A stretch of DNA of 64,000 nucleotides from Sitta carolinensis (GCA_032173965.1 CM063283.1:112043108-112107107); one strand, 5' to 3'. Counted from the first letter of the stretch, positions 49,195 through 62,112 are shown. Notes: generated by a model from the sequence alone, not told the origin. A program made the numbers and translations.

Positions 49195-49916
49195 GGTGAG
49201 AAGGGCATGGAGGGGCTGGAGCTGGTCCAGGGAAGGGAAGGGAGCTGGGGAAGGGGCTGGAGAGTCAGTGCTGCGAGGAACGGCTGGGGGAGCTGGGCAG
49301 GGGCTGGAGCTGGGCAGGGGCTGGAGGAGCTGGGCAGGGGCTGGAGCTGGGCAGGGGCTGGGGGAGCCGGGCAGGGGCTGGGGGAGCCGGGCAGGGGCTG
49401 GAGGAGCCGGGCAGGGGCTGGAGGAGCCGGAGCGGGGGCAGGGGCTGGGGAGCCGGGCAGGGGCTGGGGGAGCCGGGCAGGGGCTGGGGGAGCCGGGCAG
49501 GGGCTGGGGAGCCGGGCAGGGGCTGGGGGAGCCGGGCAGGGGCTGGAGCCCGCAGGGCTGGGAGCGGGCAGGGGCCAGCCTGGGCAGGGGCTCAGCTGGG
49601 CCAGGAGGCTGGGCCTGGCTCTGCACAGCTCCTGCCAGGAGGGGCAGGCAGGGGCTGAGGGCTCTGGGCACAGGGACAGGCACAGGAGCAGAGGGCACGG
49701 GCTCAGGCTGGGCTGGGCAGGCTCAGGGGGAGCCCAGGGGGAATTTCTTCAATTAAGAGGGTGTTAAACATTGGCAGGGGCTGCCCAGGGAGGGTTGCAG
49801 TGCCCATCCCTGGAGGTGGCACTGGAGGTGGCACTCAGTGGCTCTGGGTGGGGACAAGGTGGGGATGGGGCACAGCTTGGCCTCGATGATCTTGGAAGTG
49901 TTTTCCAACATTCTGA
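49195..49916 (+). mobile_element. CR1 LINE with internal minisatellite
   Basis: Sense CR1 of the same subfamily as 15310-16185, in opposite orientation. It opens with ORF2-derived 'ggggctggagctggtccagg' and 'gaacggctgggggagctggg' and passes into the minisatellite (49283-49595). It continues through the 133-base identical segment (49615-49747), 'gctgcccagggagggttgca', two 'ctggaggtggcact' words and a 3' end at 'gtgttttccaacattctg'. The 189- and 277-residue frames over it are repeat translations. Confidence 0.93.
49283..49595. repeat. GC-rich minisatellite, ~21-bp unit
   Basis: About 15 units with core 'ggagccgggcaggggctg', the reverse complement of the unit at 15671-15944. Early units carry 'agctgggcaggggctgg', closer to the CR1 source; central units are more homogeneous. 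The plus strand is dense in G runs. Confidence 0.95.
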
Positions 49917-52837
49917 GTGTGCTCACCCTCTGGATGACACAGGACACAACAGCTTGAACACCTTTCCCCCCTCTTTGTGCTCAGCTGTGGGATGGTGAGC
50001 CCCCAGGTCAGCCTTTGCCTAAGCCTTGACAAGTGTGGCTCAGAACACAATGCAAGGACAGTCTGGTCCTCTGCAAGCCTGGCCTCAGCATGCAGCTTGT
50101 TATTTTTAACTTCCCATTTCAGCCACTCACACATCTTCCCTGGCAGCGTGCAGAATATTCCTGAAATGCTGCATTGTGTCATGGTTTGCCTTTCATTTCA
50201 GATTCATTTTTTCTCTCCACAAGAGGGGTAGGTGGTGTTTTGGAGGAGATGGAGGTTTTCCCTCTCTGGCTGCTTTTTTTCTTTTTTTATATAAACAGTT
50301 CTTTCTCTGACATAAATCATACAAACCTCTTATTTTTCAAACTTTTCAGGGAGAGAGCAGGGCCTGTGCACAGGAAGCGAAGGGATGTGCCTTTTCCAAC
50401 AACACTCTCTCACCACACAGTGACTGGACAGTGGCAGAGCTGGGGCTGGTGCCTTAAACTTCTGGGAATGAGGCACAGAGAGCCAAGGCCTCGAACCTGC
50501 AGTGCATTTTCTCTAGGGGCACCTTTTTGATCCATTCCCAGAGCCAAGGCAGTTTGGTTATTCCCTGCTGTGCCCAAATCTGGGGATGTCACAGTGAGGG
50601 CATGTTGAGTTTCTAATTACCCATCCCATATTGATCAAATTACACCAGTTCATCTTATTTTCCTGTTTCAGCTCCAACAATCATGTGAGAACAGAACTGG
50701 AGAGATTACAAAAGATTTTGCTGTTCTGTATTCATTTAAAACATCTCTATGGGCTTTTGGATAATCTTTATTTGTAACTAGGAGAAAAATGCACATTTTG
50801 TCAACGTATCTTCGACTCTCTGCATGGGACTAGACCTGGGTAACTGTCCTTCAAATTAATACAAACATAGGAACTAAAGCACTACATAATGAGCTGAGAC
50901 TGTATCTCTCAGAGTTTACTATTGATTTAGTGTCCCAGCATTTCTGAGAATTACCCAGTGCATAATCTATACAACCAAATGATTTCTCTGCAAGGTTGCT
51001 GCTATTTCTTAAGGCTTTATCTAAAGCCTTGAGAACTGATGTTTTTTTACTAAAAGCTATCTAAGAATCTTAGGGGTTTTTTTTCCGTACCAAGGAAGTT
51101 TCTTGCTATAAGGAGTGTGGAGAAAGCACACAGATGTGAATGTCAGGGGCAGTGAGGGTGTCAGGACCAGGGAGCTGGGCTCAGAGGTGACCCTGGCACT
51201 GCTGTCCTTTGGCACCTCAGATGCACCAGGACCTCGAGGGGTGCCAGCTCCAACACACACAACATTTTGTTGCGCACACAAGATGATAAAGGAAAAACAA
51301 ACCACAAAAGACAGGCAATTAGCAGCATGGAAACCATTAGGTTGCTGTGATTGCAACAGGGTAAAGTCCTGAATTAATTCCCAGAGGTAGCCTGTAGGCC
51401 CTTCTCAGACCCTGTGGGTTTCTTCAGTCTATGACATCAGAAGTTATCCCACATCTTTTTGCTTATTGCTTATTCAGGTTCTCCTGGATGATCCCAAAAA
51501 GCACCTGTAAAAATGGCTTTTCCTGAAGTTTCTCCAAGCTCTTGCCATGCTTTTTTTTTTGTGACTCAGGAATGAGAACACCTGTAACAGGCTGGTTTGT
51601 TTCTATGTACAGAACTTAGAAAACATGTCCGCTGTATTTCAGATTCTCAATCCATTTGTTCCTATTCAGAAAGTTCCAGCTTGACTTGTGACTTCATATT
51701 TTGTAGCAGGTCAGAGATTTTAGTGTCCCTTTAGTACTCTCAGATTGTTACTCAGCCCAATTTCAGATCTACTTTTCTTCCTACACAGTCAAATCTCAAA
51801 TCAATGAGAGCACTTCCACAAAACCCCAGGACTGAGTTTGCCTTGACGTGCAGCTGGGAGAAGCCAGAGACCAGGTGTTACTATTAAAAGGGATATTTTC
51901 AGAATGCTTTCAGTCCTGATTTAAGAAATATTTTCTGTCCAGAAACATCACTTCAGCATGTTTTAAGCACATGGTGAAGCCATGGAAGTCAGAATATATG
52001 CCTCAGTGTGATCCTGAATCTTGTCCTTTGCTGGTGAGAAGAATTCCTTATTATTGTTTTCACTGCTTTGCATTTTTCTATGTTCACTTAGACCATCATT
52101 TGTTTATCAGCAGCCAAGTAAACTTAAGGCAAACTGCAGTTTGTTTAATCACTGCCTTGAGAAAACTGTAAGCTGATCCTTGTATAAATGAGCAGGCACT
52201 AGAATTTGCTTTAACAGTTTTCAGTCCCTTTGGTAATGCAGAAATTTTTTTTTGATTTTTGCCAAGTGTTTTTTTGTTTTTTTTTTTTTTTTTTTTACTC
52301 ACTGTTTTTAGGTAATCACTATTTAGCTGGCTTATGTTCTTGGATTTTCCTTTTTTTCTCCTTCCCAGGAGATAAACCCAGTAAAATCCTCCCCTATTGA
52401 AGTCAGTGGCAAAACTCCCACTGAAGCCAGGGTTTTATTCAGCCAAAGAGTTTCTTGCAAATAAGGTATTTAGATATTGCACTCTGGGGTGATATTCATA
52501 AATTTAATGCTGTTTCCTCCAAATAAAAATTCATATATGTTAGTGAGCCTCTGTGTGGCTCCCACAGAAATACTTCTCCTTATAAACCTATTCACTGTCC
52601 TGGAGCTTAATGCTTTCACCAAAATCCATAAGACAGCAGTGAACTCAGCTGCCCTGACTGCTTTACACGGTGCCAGTATCATCATCAGTGGTTTGAAAAG
52701 GAAAATAAACAAAAAAAAACCCACAAATGGGAAGGCTGCCTTCCTGCCTGGACAGGTAGGACACATTCAGATGTGTTACACTTGGGTAAATCTCAGCCAG
52801 GCATAAATTTCTGGATCTGTGGGAGCTTTTCAGGTCC
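49917..52837. other. Unique intergenic sequence
   Basis: No gene is recognised. It contains T tracts near 50271-50290 and 52269-52297. Frames of up to 118 residues have no known domain. Confidence 0.6.
52269..52297. repeat. T tract
   Basis: Thymines interrupted once by a guanine. Confidence 0.95.
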
Positions 52838-53203
52838 CAGAATCACTGAGGTTGGATAAACCCTCCAAGAACATCGAGTCCCAGCTGTGAGCTGTCCCCA
52901 CCTTGTCACCCAGAGCACTGAGTGTCTTCCTTGGACACCTCCAGGGATGGGCACTCCACCCTCCCTGGGCAGCCCCTGCCAATGCTTAACAACCCTTTCC
53001 ATGAAGGAATTCCTCCTGATTTCCAACCTGAACCTCAAGTGCAGCTTGAGGCCACTTCCTCTTGTCCTGCCCCTTGTTCCCTGCGAGCACAGCCCTACCC
53101 CAACCTGGCTTCAATCTCCTTTCAGGCAGAGAGCAATAAAGCCTCCCCTGAGCCACATTTTCTCCAGGCTAAACCCTTTCTGCTCCCTCAGCAGCTCCTT
53201 ATT
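52838..53203 (-). mobile_element. CR1 LINE 3' fragment
   Basis: Antisense CR1: 'cagaatcactgaggttggat', 'gtccccaccttgtcacccag', 'agggatgggcactccaccct', 'ccctgggcagcccctgcca', 'aaggaattcctcctgatttc', 'ttcctcttgtcctgcccctt' and 'ctccctcagcagctcctta'. It is the ordinary-interior counterpart of the minisatellite-bearing copies and shows what the unexpanded region looks like. Confidence 0.95.
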
Positions 53204-54914
53204 TCACTTACAGGTATCTTTAATTAGCTACTGACCCTTGAATTACTTCTGCAGGAGCCACATTTTGCACTTGGCTCAGAGGATTTTCTCATGCTGGTCT
53301 CACAATGTCTGCTCAGACCTTGGAGTTTCTCTCTGGCCCCAGAGTGAAGATCCCCAGCTCACCAAAGGCCTCTCATGGATGAGCTTGCCCAGCAGGAAAT
53401 AATTTGTCCCCAGGCAGTGGGAAGTTCAGGTGACAGGGTGCAAGTGGGACCTGTTTTCCTGTGACAAGGCTCCTTCTGGGGCAAGTTCTCACATATTGGC
53501 TCAGGGCCCACTTACCTGTGCTGAAATCAGTAGTTTAAGAAGGAAGCAGAGTTGCTTTGTGTTTAAGAGTACCCCCAGGACTCTCCACTTCCATGTTGAT
53601 TGTTGTTTTTGTGTTACCTGAGCGACATTAAACAGCCAGGCTTGCATGGACCATGGTGCTGCTGATTATACGGAGCATCTTTAATTTTGAAGAGATTGGG
53701 CAGGTTTCAGCTTTTTGTGTCTGTCTTTCACGTAGGCTGGCTGTTCCACACAGGGAGATGCACAACAAGAGATCTGTGATATGACCCAACCTTTAAAAAA
53801 TGACTGCTGAGTTTGAATATCTCTGCCTCCAGGCCCCGGTGGGCAACGCTCAATACATCCTGAAAATTATTCCTCTTAAAGGTGTCTCTGGATAGGTATC
53901 CAGGAGGAAAAGGCACACAAAATCACAGGTCAGCTAGCTGAGATTAGGAACTGCAATTAGAGATGTGCATTCTCACACATGCCAACATGCACAGACTGCA
54001 AGTCTCACCTGAAAGCAAACAGGTAAATTCTACCTATTGTTAAACTGAATGCCAAACCTATATAAAGTGTGCTTAATTATGCTACATGAGCTCTAAAAAT
54101 AAAATATTAAGGTAAAATACTACCGTAGTCTTTACACAAGTACTTCAAATGGAATACATAATACAAAATATTGATTCAAGAGGGGTTGGCGTATTGAAAA
54201 TCAAATGAGTTTTTGCCATTGCTGAGAGCACAGGAGCCCAGTGTAATCAGCCTGTTCAACTAATCATTACAGCAGTGCTGTTTGTGGCACTCTACTTAAC
54301 AGTCTGTCAGCAATTCTGTGGAAAAAACCTTATTTCCCAGGGATTTTTATTTCGGCCATAAAAGGCTGCTCTGATGTGAAATTAAAAATACATATAGAGA
54401 TGTGAAAGAAGGGAGCTCCCCCACCCCTCCACCCAAGTGGCTTTTGCAAGGTTTGATGCTGGGTCACCAAGGACAGCAAGAATTTTGCCTTTTATGTCAG
54501 TAGGAGTAGAATTGGGATGAAAGGGTCTTCTGGTGATTAATTGCAGTCAACAGGAGCTTTGCTTTTGACCTTAGCTCAGCTTAGTTTTGCCAATATGTTT
54601 TAATCACCACTGTGGGGGGAACTCTGAGGTGCCTCCTGGAGGGCTTTTTTTTTTTTTTTTTTCCTAAAATCGTTGTTTCCCCTCTCATAACACCCTTGGA
54701 AAAAGCTTTTCTGATGTGACACTTCAGTCAATGAGGGCCAATACTGCAGCCCAGGTTTCAAGTCCAGTAAAAGCTGATTCCTTCTGTGCCAAAATGGAGC
54801 TTTTCCACCACAGTATTTATGCTGAAAGCTGGCACCAGAGGCAGCAGGCTTCAGGACAGGGGAGTAATGTATTAGTTTGAACACTCCTGACTGCCCCACA
54901 AGATCAGATTTGAC
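53204..54914. other. Unique intergenic sequence
   Basis: No gene is recognised. The block 54030-54380 is AT-rich and repeat-free with ATTA words, weakly suggestive of a noncoding element. A T tract occupies 54645-54662. A 157-residue minus frame from 54600 has no known domain. Confidence 0.55.
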
Positions 54915-55042
54915 ACTCAACTGGACCAGATCCTGAGCAACCTGATCTGATCTCGATGCTGGATCTGACTGCTGGGGGTGGAGATTGGAGCAGGAACCTC
55001 TGGGACCCCTCCCCACTTCCATTATTCTGTGTCTCTGGGAAG
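54915..55042 (+). mobile_element. CR1 LINE 3' end, old
   Basis: Sense CR1-like text: 'ctcaactggaccagatcctg', 'agcaacctgatctgatctcg', 'gctggatctgactgctggg' and a terminal 'ttccattattctgtgtctc'. Divergence is higher than in most copies. Confidence 0.6.
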
Positions 55043-55159
55043 TTCTGCAAGGCTCTGTGACCTCTGCTGACACTGAAAGCTGGTCAGGCCCCAGTTCAGG
55101 GGTAGCTGTAGGGATAAAACTTCCTGTTTAGGACTTTTAGAATCACTGTTTGCTTTGGG

Positions 55160-55318
55160 CCCCTGGCACAGAGAAGCTGTGGCTGCCCCATCACTGGAAG
55201 TGTTCAAGGTCAGATTGGATGGGGCTCTGAGCAACCTGGGATAGTGGGAAGTGTGGTTTGGAACTGGATGGTCTTTAAGGTCCCTTCCAAACTAAGCCAT
55301 TCTATGACTTTAGGATCA
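55160..55318 (+). mobile_element. CR1 LINE 3' end
   Basis: Sense CR1 tail: 'gctgccccatcactggaagt', 'tcaaggtcagattggatggg', 'gagcaacctgggatagtggg', 'tggatggtctttaaggtccc' and 'attctatgactttaggat'. Confidence 0.93.
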
Positions 55319-57880
55319 CAAATGTGACTAAGCTTGCTGGAGAAATGTCTTGGATTGCTGTTCCATCTCCAAAATGAGTGATTTATCTGACAAGATCTGG
55401 ATTCAAATTATTAATTTTATTTTTGTCTTTGGGGACCACTTAAAACTTATTTATACAAAAATTAACTTGAATTCAAGTGCTGAAGTGCTTCTGGAAGTGT
55501 TGCCCTGTTGAGCTACATTAGCAGTAGCACTGGAATTATCTTTCCTTCGGTTTTTTCTGTACCACAAAGCTGCTAAAGCTGCATTGATGTGGTGGAGGTT
55601 ATTGAAAAGTATTTTTTAACATTTCTTAGGCAGTGACTAAGACATAGTTTATTAGCTACAAGAAAACTATCAAAACGAAGGGATGGGTGAACAAAGTACA
55701 CCACAATGCCATAAACCATGCTAGACCTTAATGAGATGCTAATTAACTATTTGCAGGCATGTAAGATAAACCACACCAGTCTCTTTGTTCAAAAGAAAGT
55801 AAAACTATCAAAGTGATGAAAGAAATATCAGTTGCCAAGTAAAAGTAATGAGTTTTTTTGGAAGTTGGCAAGCTCTCTGAGGCAGAAAGGGAGAATATGA
55901 CCCTGGGGAAAATTTGAAATATGGTGACTTGGTGAACACTCTGACTTCCATTCCTAAAATCAGACAGGGAGCTTGTATTCAAGTGTGACAGATAATATCA
56001 GAGGGAGAAGGTAAAAATGAACAGACATAAGGCTGTGTCACTTTGCAATATGAAATGTATTAACAAGTTTACCTATGGTACAAAAATAAAACAAAAAAAT
56101 CCTGTATTCACATTTATGGGACAACTCTCTAAATATTTTGCTTTTATATTGACTAGTTTATGAAGTTTCCTGCATGTTGCGAAGCCTTTCTCAAATTCCA
56201 CACAGCCCTTTGCTCCTTGTCCCGTTACATTCAGACACACATGATCCCTCAGTTACTGGGTGTTTCCAGCCATCTTACCCACCTTTAAAATACTTATTTT
56301 CTTCCATCTTTGTTACATCCTTTCAGTGAGTGCTGTTTGCTTTTGTTGGGTGTGATACTTTCCTTTGGTAAGCAGTTGGGGTAGTTTCTAAACTTAGAAA
56401 ATTTGATCGCCTATAATGCAAAAAAAACTTAAAAAAGGAAAAAAAAAATGTTCTTTTGGGTGGATTTTAAAAATAAATAAACAAACAAGGAAACAGTAGC
56501 TTCTGTGCCCAGCCACTTTGCAGCCTTACTCCTGAGTCAGCTACTGTGCTTGTTTGCTCCATCATTATCCTGGTGGAAAAATGTCAGAGTGATGGAGTAC
56601 CTGGGAGCAGCTTCCCAGAGAAAAAAATTAAGGGATTTGCTGAGCAGGCACGAGATGTGTTCCAAAGAGAATCCTAATATCTGACAGCAAATCCAGGACA
56701 GGAGCAGGTCCTCTTGCAAGGAGGCACCACTGGTGGGAGCACGACTGTCACAGGAGCAGAACTGCTTCTTACAGGTTTGATTTTTCTGATGGGCTGTGGC
56801 AGAGCCCACAGATGTATACACATACATAGATATACTATAAGAATGCGTATGTATATTTATTAAATATATATTTAGTAACACATATATTTATAACCACATC
56901 CCTAAAATATTATAAAAATAGCAAGGCTCTGAAGCCAAGGCCCCAAACCTCAGGGGATGCCAGAGTGACGTTCTAGTGGTATGTATTTTAAATTCATTCC
57001 TCTCTGCATGTGGAATGATATGATCTTTAATTACATGACTCCATACCAATTTTTCTATAAGCAGGCTGTGCCCTTCAACACATGCAAGAGACAGAGTCCT
57101 AGAAATGGGGTGAAATTCTTTGTGACTTGGCTGATTTTTGTAGTTTTCTGTCTGAGCGAAGCTTAGCATCTGAAAAACAAAATAATAATATTTCCCTTCC
57201 TCAACCCCTTTTCTGCCCTTCCTACAGACAAGTGGAGCAACTGCAGAAAAGTGAAAATGTGAGAATGAAATAGAAATATTCCTCTTATCTTCTGCTACCA
57301 TTCCTGGTATCTCTATAGGAGGGCTAGAAATTCTAGGAGGAAACCCCATTCAGCACCTCCATCCCTAGAGTGGTATTTGTTCAGTAGTAATGCAAGAATT
57401 AATTCTACAGGACACCAGAAACTTGTAAAGAGATGGGGCAGGCCCAGTTAAATCCATATAGATGCCCAAATAAAACATGAAACATGCCAGTCTGCATTAG
57501 TGAATTGGAATTTTCACTTTTTTCTTGAGCTTAACTCTTAGCCAAACTCAACCCCACAGCACATCACTGGGACTTAGGGCAGGTCAGCCTTCCTCTGCCT
57601 CCCCATCCTGTTTCAGCTTTTTGAGATTCAAAAAAATGCCTAGAATTTTCAAAGTATACCGTTATGATGAGGTTATTTTTCTACATGGTCAGCTGGATTT
57701 TGCAGAGAAGAGTCCAAAAATCTTTAACTGAAACCTCTTAATGGAGGCTGTGAAAGCTGTAGGTTGATCACTGCAATTCACTAACAAAGGAAGCTGTTGA
57801 AATGGGTGGGGTTGAATGGAAATTCTGGGAAAATCTTCTTTAGCTGTAATGCTGTATCACCAACCTGCATCCAGGACAAC
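55319..57880. other. Unique intergenic sequence
   Basis: No gene is recognised. AT-rich overall, with TA-rich short tracts near 56815-56890. The 153- and 114-residue minus frames have no known domain. Confidence 0.6.
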
Positions 57881-57975
57881 ATCCATCCATCACCATCCAT
57901 CCATCCATCCATCCATCCATCCATCCATCCATCCATCCATCCATCATCCGTCCGTCCATCCATCCATCCATCCAT

Positions 57976-58011
<36 letters not shown>

Positions 58012-58034
58012 CCATCATCCATCCATCCATCCAT

Positions 58035-58070
<36 letters not shown>

Positions 58071-58183
58071 CCATCCATCCGTCCATCCATCCATCATCCA
58101 TCCATCCATCCATCCATCCATCCATCCATCCATCCATCCATCCATCCATCCATCCATCCATCCATCATCATCCATCCATCCAT
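57881..58183. repeat. (CATC)n tetranucleotide array
   Basis: About 300 bases of CATC/CCAT units with CCGT variants and occasional three-base ATC slips. The 20-mer at 58001-58020 recurs exactly at 58080-58099, so a 79-base segment has been duplicated within the array. Ser-Ile-His-Pro and Met-Asp-Gly-Trp frames across it are artefacts. Confidence 0.98.
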
Positions 58184-60149
58184 GCAGCACTGGAGGGAGA
58201 GGGGAGCCTTTAATCATCTATAATGGCAGATGTAGGGTCTGGGTGGTTCTGCATTATCAGACCCACACCATCACATCCATGGAGAAATATTCATCATCTC
58301 TGTGTGTGCCAAAAAGAGGAAATCCCAGGCTAGGGAGCCCCAGAGCTTTCTAACCCAGCTGGAAACCAGCAGAACTTGGCCTGTAATTCCCACTGCACAT
58401 GGCAGGAGTATGTTCACATCCTCAGGGAGGAGAGTTAAGGTTTGTGCCTCACATTGCTTTAAAAAGTAAAACAAATAATCTTCCTGTCCCTGTTCTGATT
58501 TGAAATGAAGAGGAGAAGATGTTCTGTGTACTGCCTGTTTTCTCACACTTTAGTTTCTCTAGGATAACTGGCTCTTTTTTCACTGTTAATTATTTTGTTC
58601 CACCGATGGCAAAACCTCCAAAATTCTTTGTGGATGTGGAGAAATTAATTATTTTTTAGCTCAGGTCTGAGAGCATCAAAAAAGGGAAACTTGAAACCTT
58701 TGTTCTGTGCAGTTTTATTCCACCCAGCTCTGAAGAACACAGAACGACGCCGTTCACTGGAGAGAGATGTACTGTATTATTTCAGGGGTTTATTGTTACC
58801 AATATAATCTGGGAATGTGCTTTGCTCCCCATGGAAAAAGAACTGTTTCACGATGTACTGTACTTTCTCTTCTGAAGTTCTGGGGCCTGCTGGATGCAAG
58901 CGGTTTGGAGAGGACATTCATTCTCCTACAAAGTGGATAAAAATTATTCAGTGGATGTCTCCTGGTCACGCACTGATTCTGTTTCTCCCACAGTGGAACC
59001 CACAAATAGCTCTAGGAATGTCTGCTGTCTCCTGTTTCTCCCTATTTTCCATAAAGCCTGGAATCCTGCAGGTGAAGGGGAGGTGCCTCGCCAGCTTGGG
59101 GTTGAATGATTACGCAAAGCAGGGTGCTTGAACTGCCTTTCCCTGTCCCAAATCCCTCACAGGCAAAAACTGGCATAAACCCCCTTTTTTCCATAGGAAT
59201 TCTGTGCTTGGAAGTACCATTAGAATGTGTCAGTAACACAGGATTATGTGTAACAGACTATGGGATGTGCTGCACAAAATCTGAACCCCACAGAAGCTGA
59301 CCTGGCCACTGGACACACCTGGTCCAGGGGTGAGACCAAAGATCTGACCACTGATCCCACCTTTGGTCAGGAGATTCAGCAAGGGAATTCTCACCACAAC
59401 ACCACTTTCAGAGCTGTCCTTCCAGGAGTAATGAGATGCTCCACAAATTGATGTGGGTGGGTGGAGGTGCTCAGGGATATTTTCATGCTTCTGAAGATAG
59501 AGGGGAATTTTTGGCTTCTTTTTGTCACATTTCAAACAATAACAATATTTGTAGTTGGGCTAGTTTATGATACCTAAATTATCTCTGAAGTAGAGAAAAA
59601 CAAGATAAAAGAAGGCTGTTCTTGCATCTTTTTTTTCAAGAGGAACACAAAGAAAATTTTGGAGGAAATCTTACTCTTAACCAAAAAAGGAGAAGGTCCT
59701 CCACTCAGCAGATGGCAGGCAGCTGATTTTTGTGCCTTGTCCTCACACCTCAGGGGTGTTGCACACTGTAATGACCATGGTGCCTTAACGAGCAAAACCT
59801 CACCCCAGTGACAATGAGATGGTGACGACCAGAAAGTTGACATCCAGCAAGGTCAGATGTCCTGCCCCAGTCTTCTCTTTCTGGTCTGTTAAAATGTGGC
59901 AGACTCCTGGAGTGGCTCTGTGTGTTTGGGCTCATTCTGGTTTCTTTTTGCTCAGGGTTCTGTTGTCTTTCTCTATAAAATTTGAGAATGGTGTTCTGGC
60001 CCTGCCAACTTGTGCTCAGGAATGCAACCACTGTGATGTGGTCTGTTTAGGATGGAGATATTTTCTGGGAGAAGTTACCCCCCAAAAAATGTTTCTTATT
60101 GAATATAAATTTAGTTAAAGTGGACAAATGTCCACTGTCCAAATATATA
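58184..60149. other. Unique intergenic sequence
   Basis: No gene or recognised repeat. Frames up to 104 residues have no known domain. Confidence 0.6.
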
Positions 60150-60274
60150 TTTTTGTTCTGGAAATGCTTGGATGTGGCACTCTGTGCCATAGTCTGGTTG
60201 GCAAGGTGGTGATCAATCAAAGGTTGGACTCCACAGTCTCAGAGATCTTTTCCAATCTAAATGATTCTGTGATT
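60150..60274 (+). mobile_element. CR1 LINE 3' end, short
   Basis: Sense CR1 tail: 'gcttggatgtggcactctgt', 'gccatagtctggttggcaag', 'aaaggttggactcca', 'gagatcttttccaatctaaa' and 'tgattctgtgatt'. Confidence 0.92.
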
Positions 60275-61933
60275 TTTTTAAAGATTAAAGTAAACTTTTA
60301 GCCCAGTTTTTGTAACCCAAAGACATACAATTTACTTACTCTATTCCTGTATACTCCTTTATCAAACTCTAATAGAACAACTAATTTACATTTAAAAGTC
60401 TTTTTTTAAAGGTTTTTTTTTTTTTCATTTAGAATAAATATGGCAATGAAAAATGTCATACTTCTCTAAGAGGGGGAAAAGCCATGTTCTCTTAAAACCT
60501 GAATTTTAATAATTTTAGAGTGAAAGTTAAAATTAGATTAAAGAGAGATTTTAGAGCAAATATATGCAGAAACCAGGTAGGGAAAGTAATTTAACAGATC
60601 CCTTAATTTCAACTGGAAATTTTGTCACACAGTAAAAGCTTCATCCTTTCCCTGACACAAAGAGCTTTGTCAGGAAAGTTTGCAGGAGCAAAATGTTATG
60701 CTTTATTCATCTCACAAATGGATCTCAATCTCTTGTAACCTTAATAGCAAAGGTTACATAAGGATTGTTCAAAATTCAGTTTTCATAAGGAAAAACCCTG
60801 GAGAACAAATGATATTAGTCCCGAGGAAATTACTTTTACTGCATATATGTGTTTGTAACAGACTGAGAGCAAAAATCGATGGCTTATCCGCACACCAAGT
60901 ACCCTGGAGATTATGAAAAAGCAGGGCCTGAATAACTTATTTTACTTTCTGAACAAGCACTGGGACAAACATAAAACAAAAGCAGCAAAAAAAAAAAAAA
61001 AAAAATCAACCTGTTCTTTGTGCCAGATTCAGTGCTTGCAGCCCTTGGCCTTATTTTCCCAATGTCCATGGCAATGCTGCAGAGCTCCTGGGCCTGAGGG
61101 AGCACCAACCTCTTCCTCAGGTGCTCAACAAGAATATGAGAAATGCAGGTTTTTGCTCCATTGAAGATTTCTGGAGTGATCCTGAGGAATCCATTTAATC
61201 TCCCTGTGTATCAATTCCCTATATTACAAAAGGGGGCTGTTATTTTGCATCTTTTTCAATGATGATTTGAAAATGTATTGTAAAAACTTTAGAAGGTAAG
61301 TAGCCATGTAAAGAAAATATAATTTTATATATATATATTTTTTCCTTCCTCCCTTTTATCTGTTTTCTTTTATTTGGTTTTATTTGTGATATTAGTAGAA
61401 AGAAATGATACAGGAGCCTGTGGTGTCTTGAGAACTCATTGCATCAGGGTTTTTTTTTCTTTGAAAGGCAATCGTGTTTCTCTTCTGGCTAGAAGCAGTA
61501 TATTTACAGTGGAAACTGCCTGAGTGGCTTGTTGGAGTTTTATATGGTCATTTGACAGGGGAACATTGGTCTGCCAATTGTTGTAATTTTGCTCAGTTTC
61601 TGTCATAAATTCTTTGGTTTTTACTAGCTGATCTGGGCAACAGATTAGTGCCGGTTTTGAGTTGCTGCGTGGATGACTCAGCTTTGCCAAAGTGATTTGC
61701 AGTGCCCTGTTTCTGGGTTCCTTTAAGTCAAGAGGGTGATTTTAAAGGGGTCTTAATGCTCCCAATCTGATTCTTCTGCCCAGATTGATTCACAAATAAA
61801 GTCCTGGCATTTGCTGTTGTTCCATGGCGTAGTTAAGTCGGGGTTACTCAACCTGCAACTGGTTTTACTACAAGCATGTGAGAAAGAGTGTACAAGTTGG
61901 CAGCTCTTCATGTTTTATTCATGTGGGTGCAAT
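60275..61933. other. Unique AT-rich intergenic sequence
   Basis: No gene is recognised. It contains a T tract at 60411-60425, an A tract at 60987-61005 and a (TA)n/T tract at 61326-61343. Confidence 0.6.
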
Positions 61934-62112
61934 GGATATAGATATAAATATAAATATAAATATAGCTATAGATATAAATATAGCTATAGATATAGATATA
62001 GCTATAGATATAGAAAAAGATATAGATGTAGATATAGAGATAAATATAGATATAGAGATAATATAGATATAGACATGATATAGATATAGATATAGATAGA
62101 TATTAGACATAG
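61934..62112. repeat. GATATA-type hexanucleotide array
   Basis: Degenerate units of TATAGA, TATAAA and TATAGC over about 180 bases, with 'gatatagatata' as the commonest word. Tyr-Arg/Tyr-Lys, Asp-Ile and Ile-Ser frames are by-products. Confidence 0.95.

Noticed and set aside
48865..49767. Open frames of 277, 189 and 186 residues
   Set aside because: Same minisatellite-bearing CR1 family in the other orientation; not genes.
57881..58183. CRISPR-like array
   Set aside because: The repeat is a short tandem tetranucleotide without spacers, in a vertebrate genome.
57781..58223. Histidine/proline/serine and Trp/Met/Asp/Gly repeat proteins
   Set aside because: Pure products of the CATC array.
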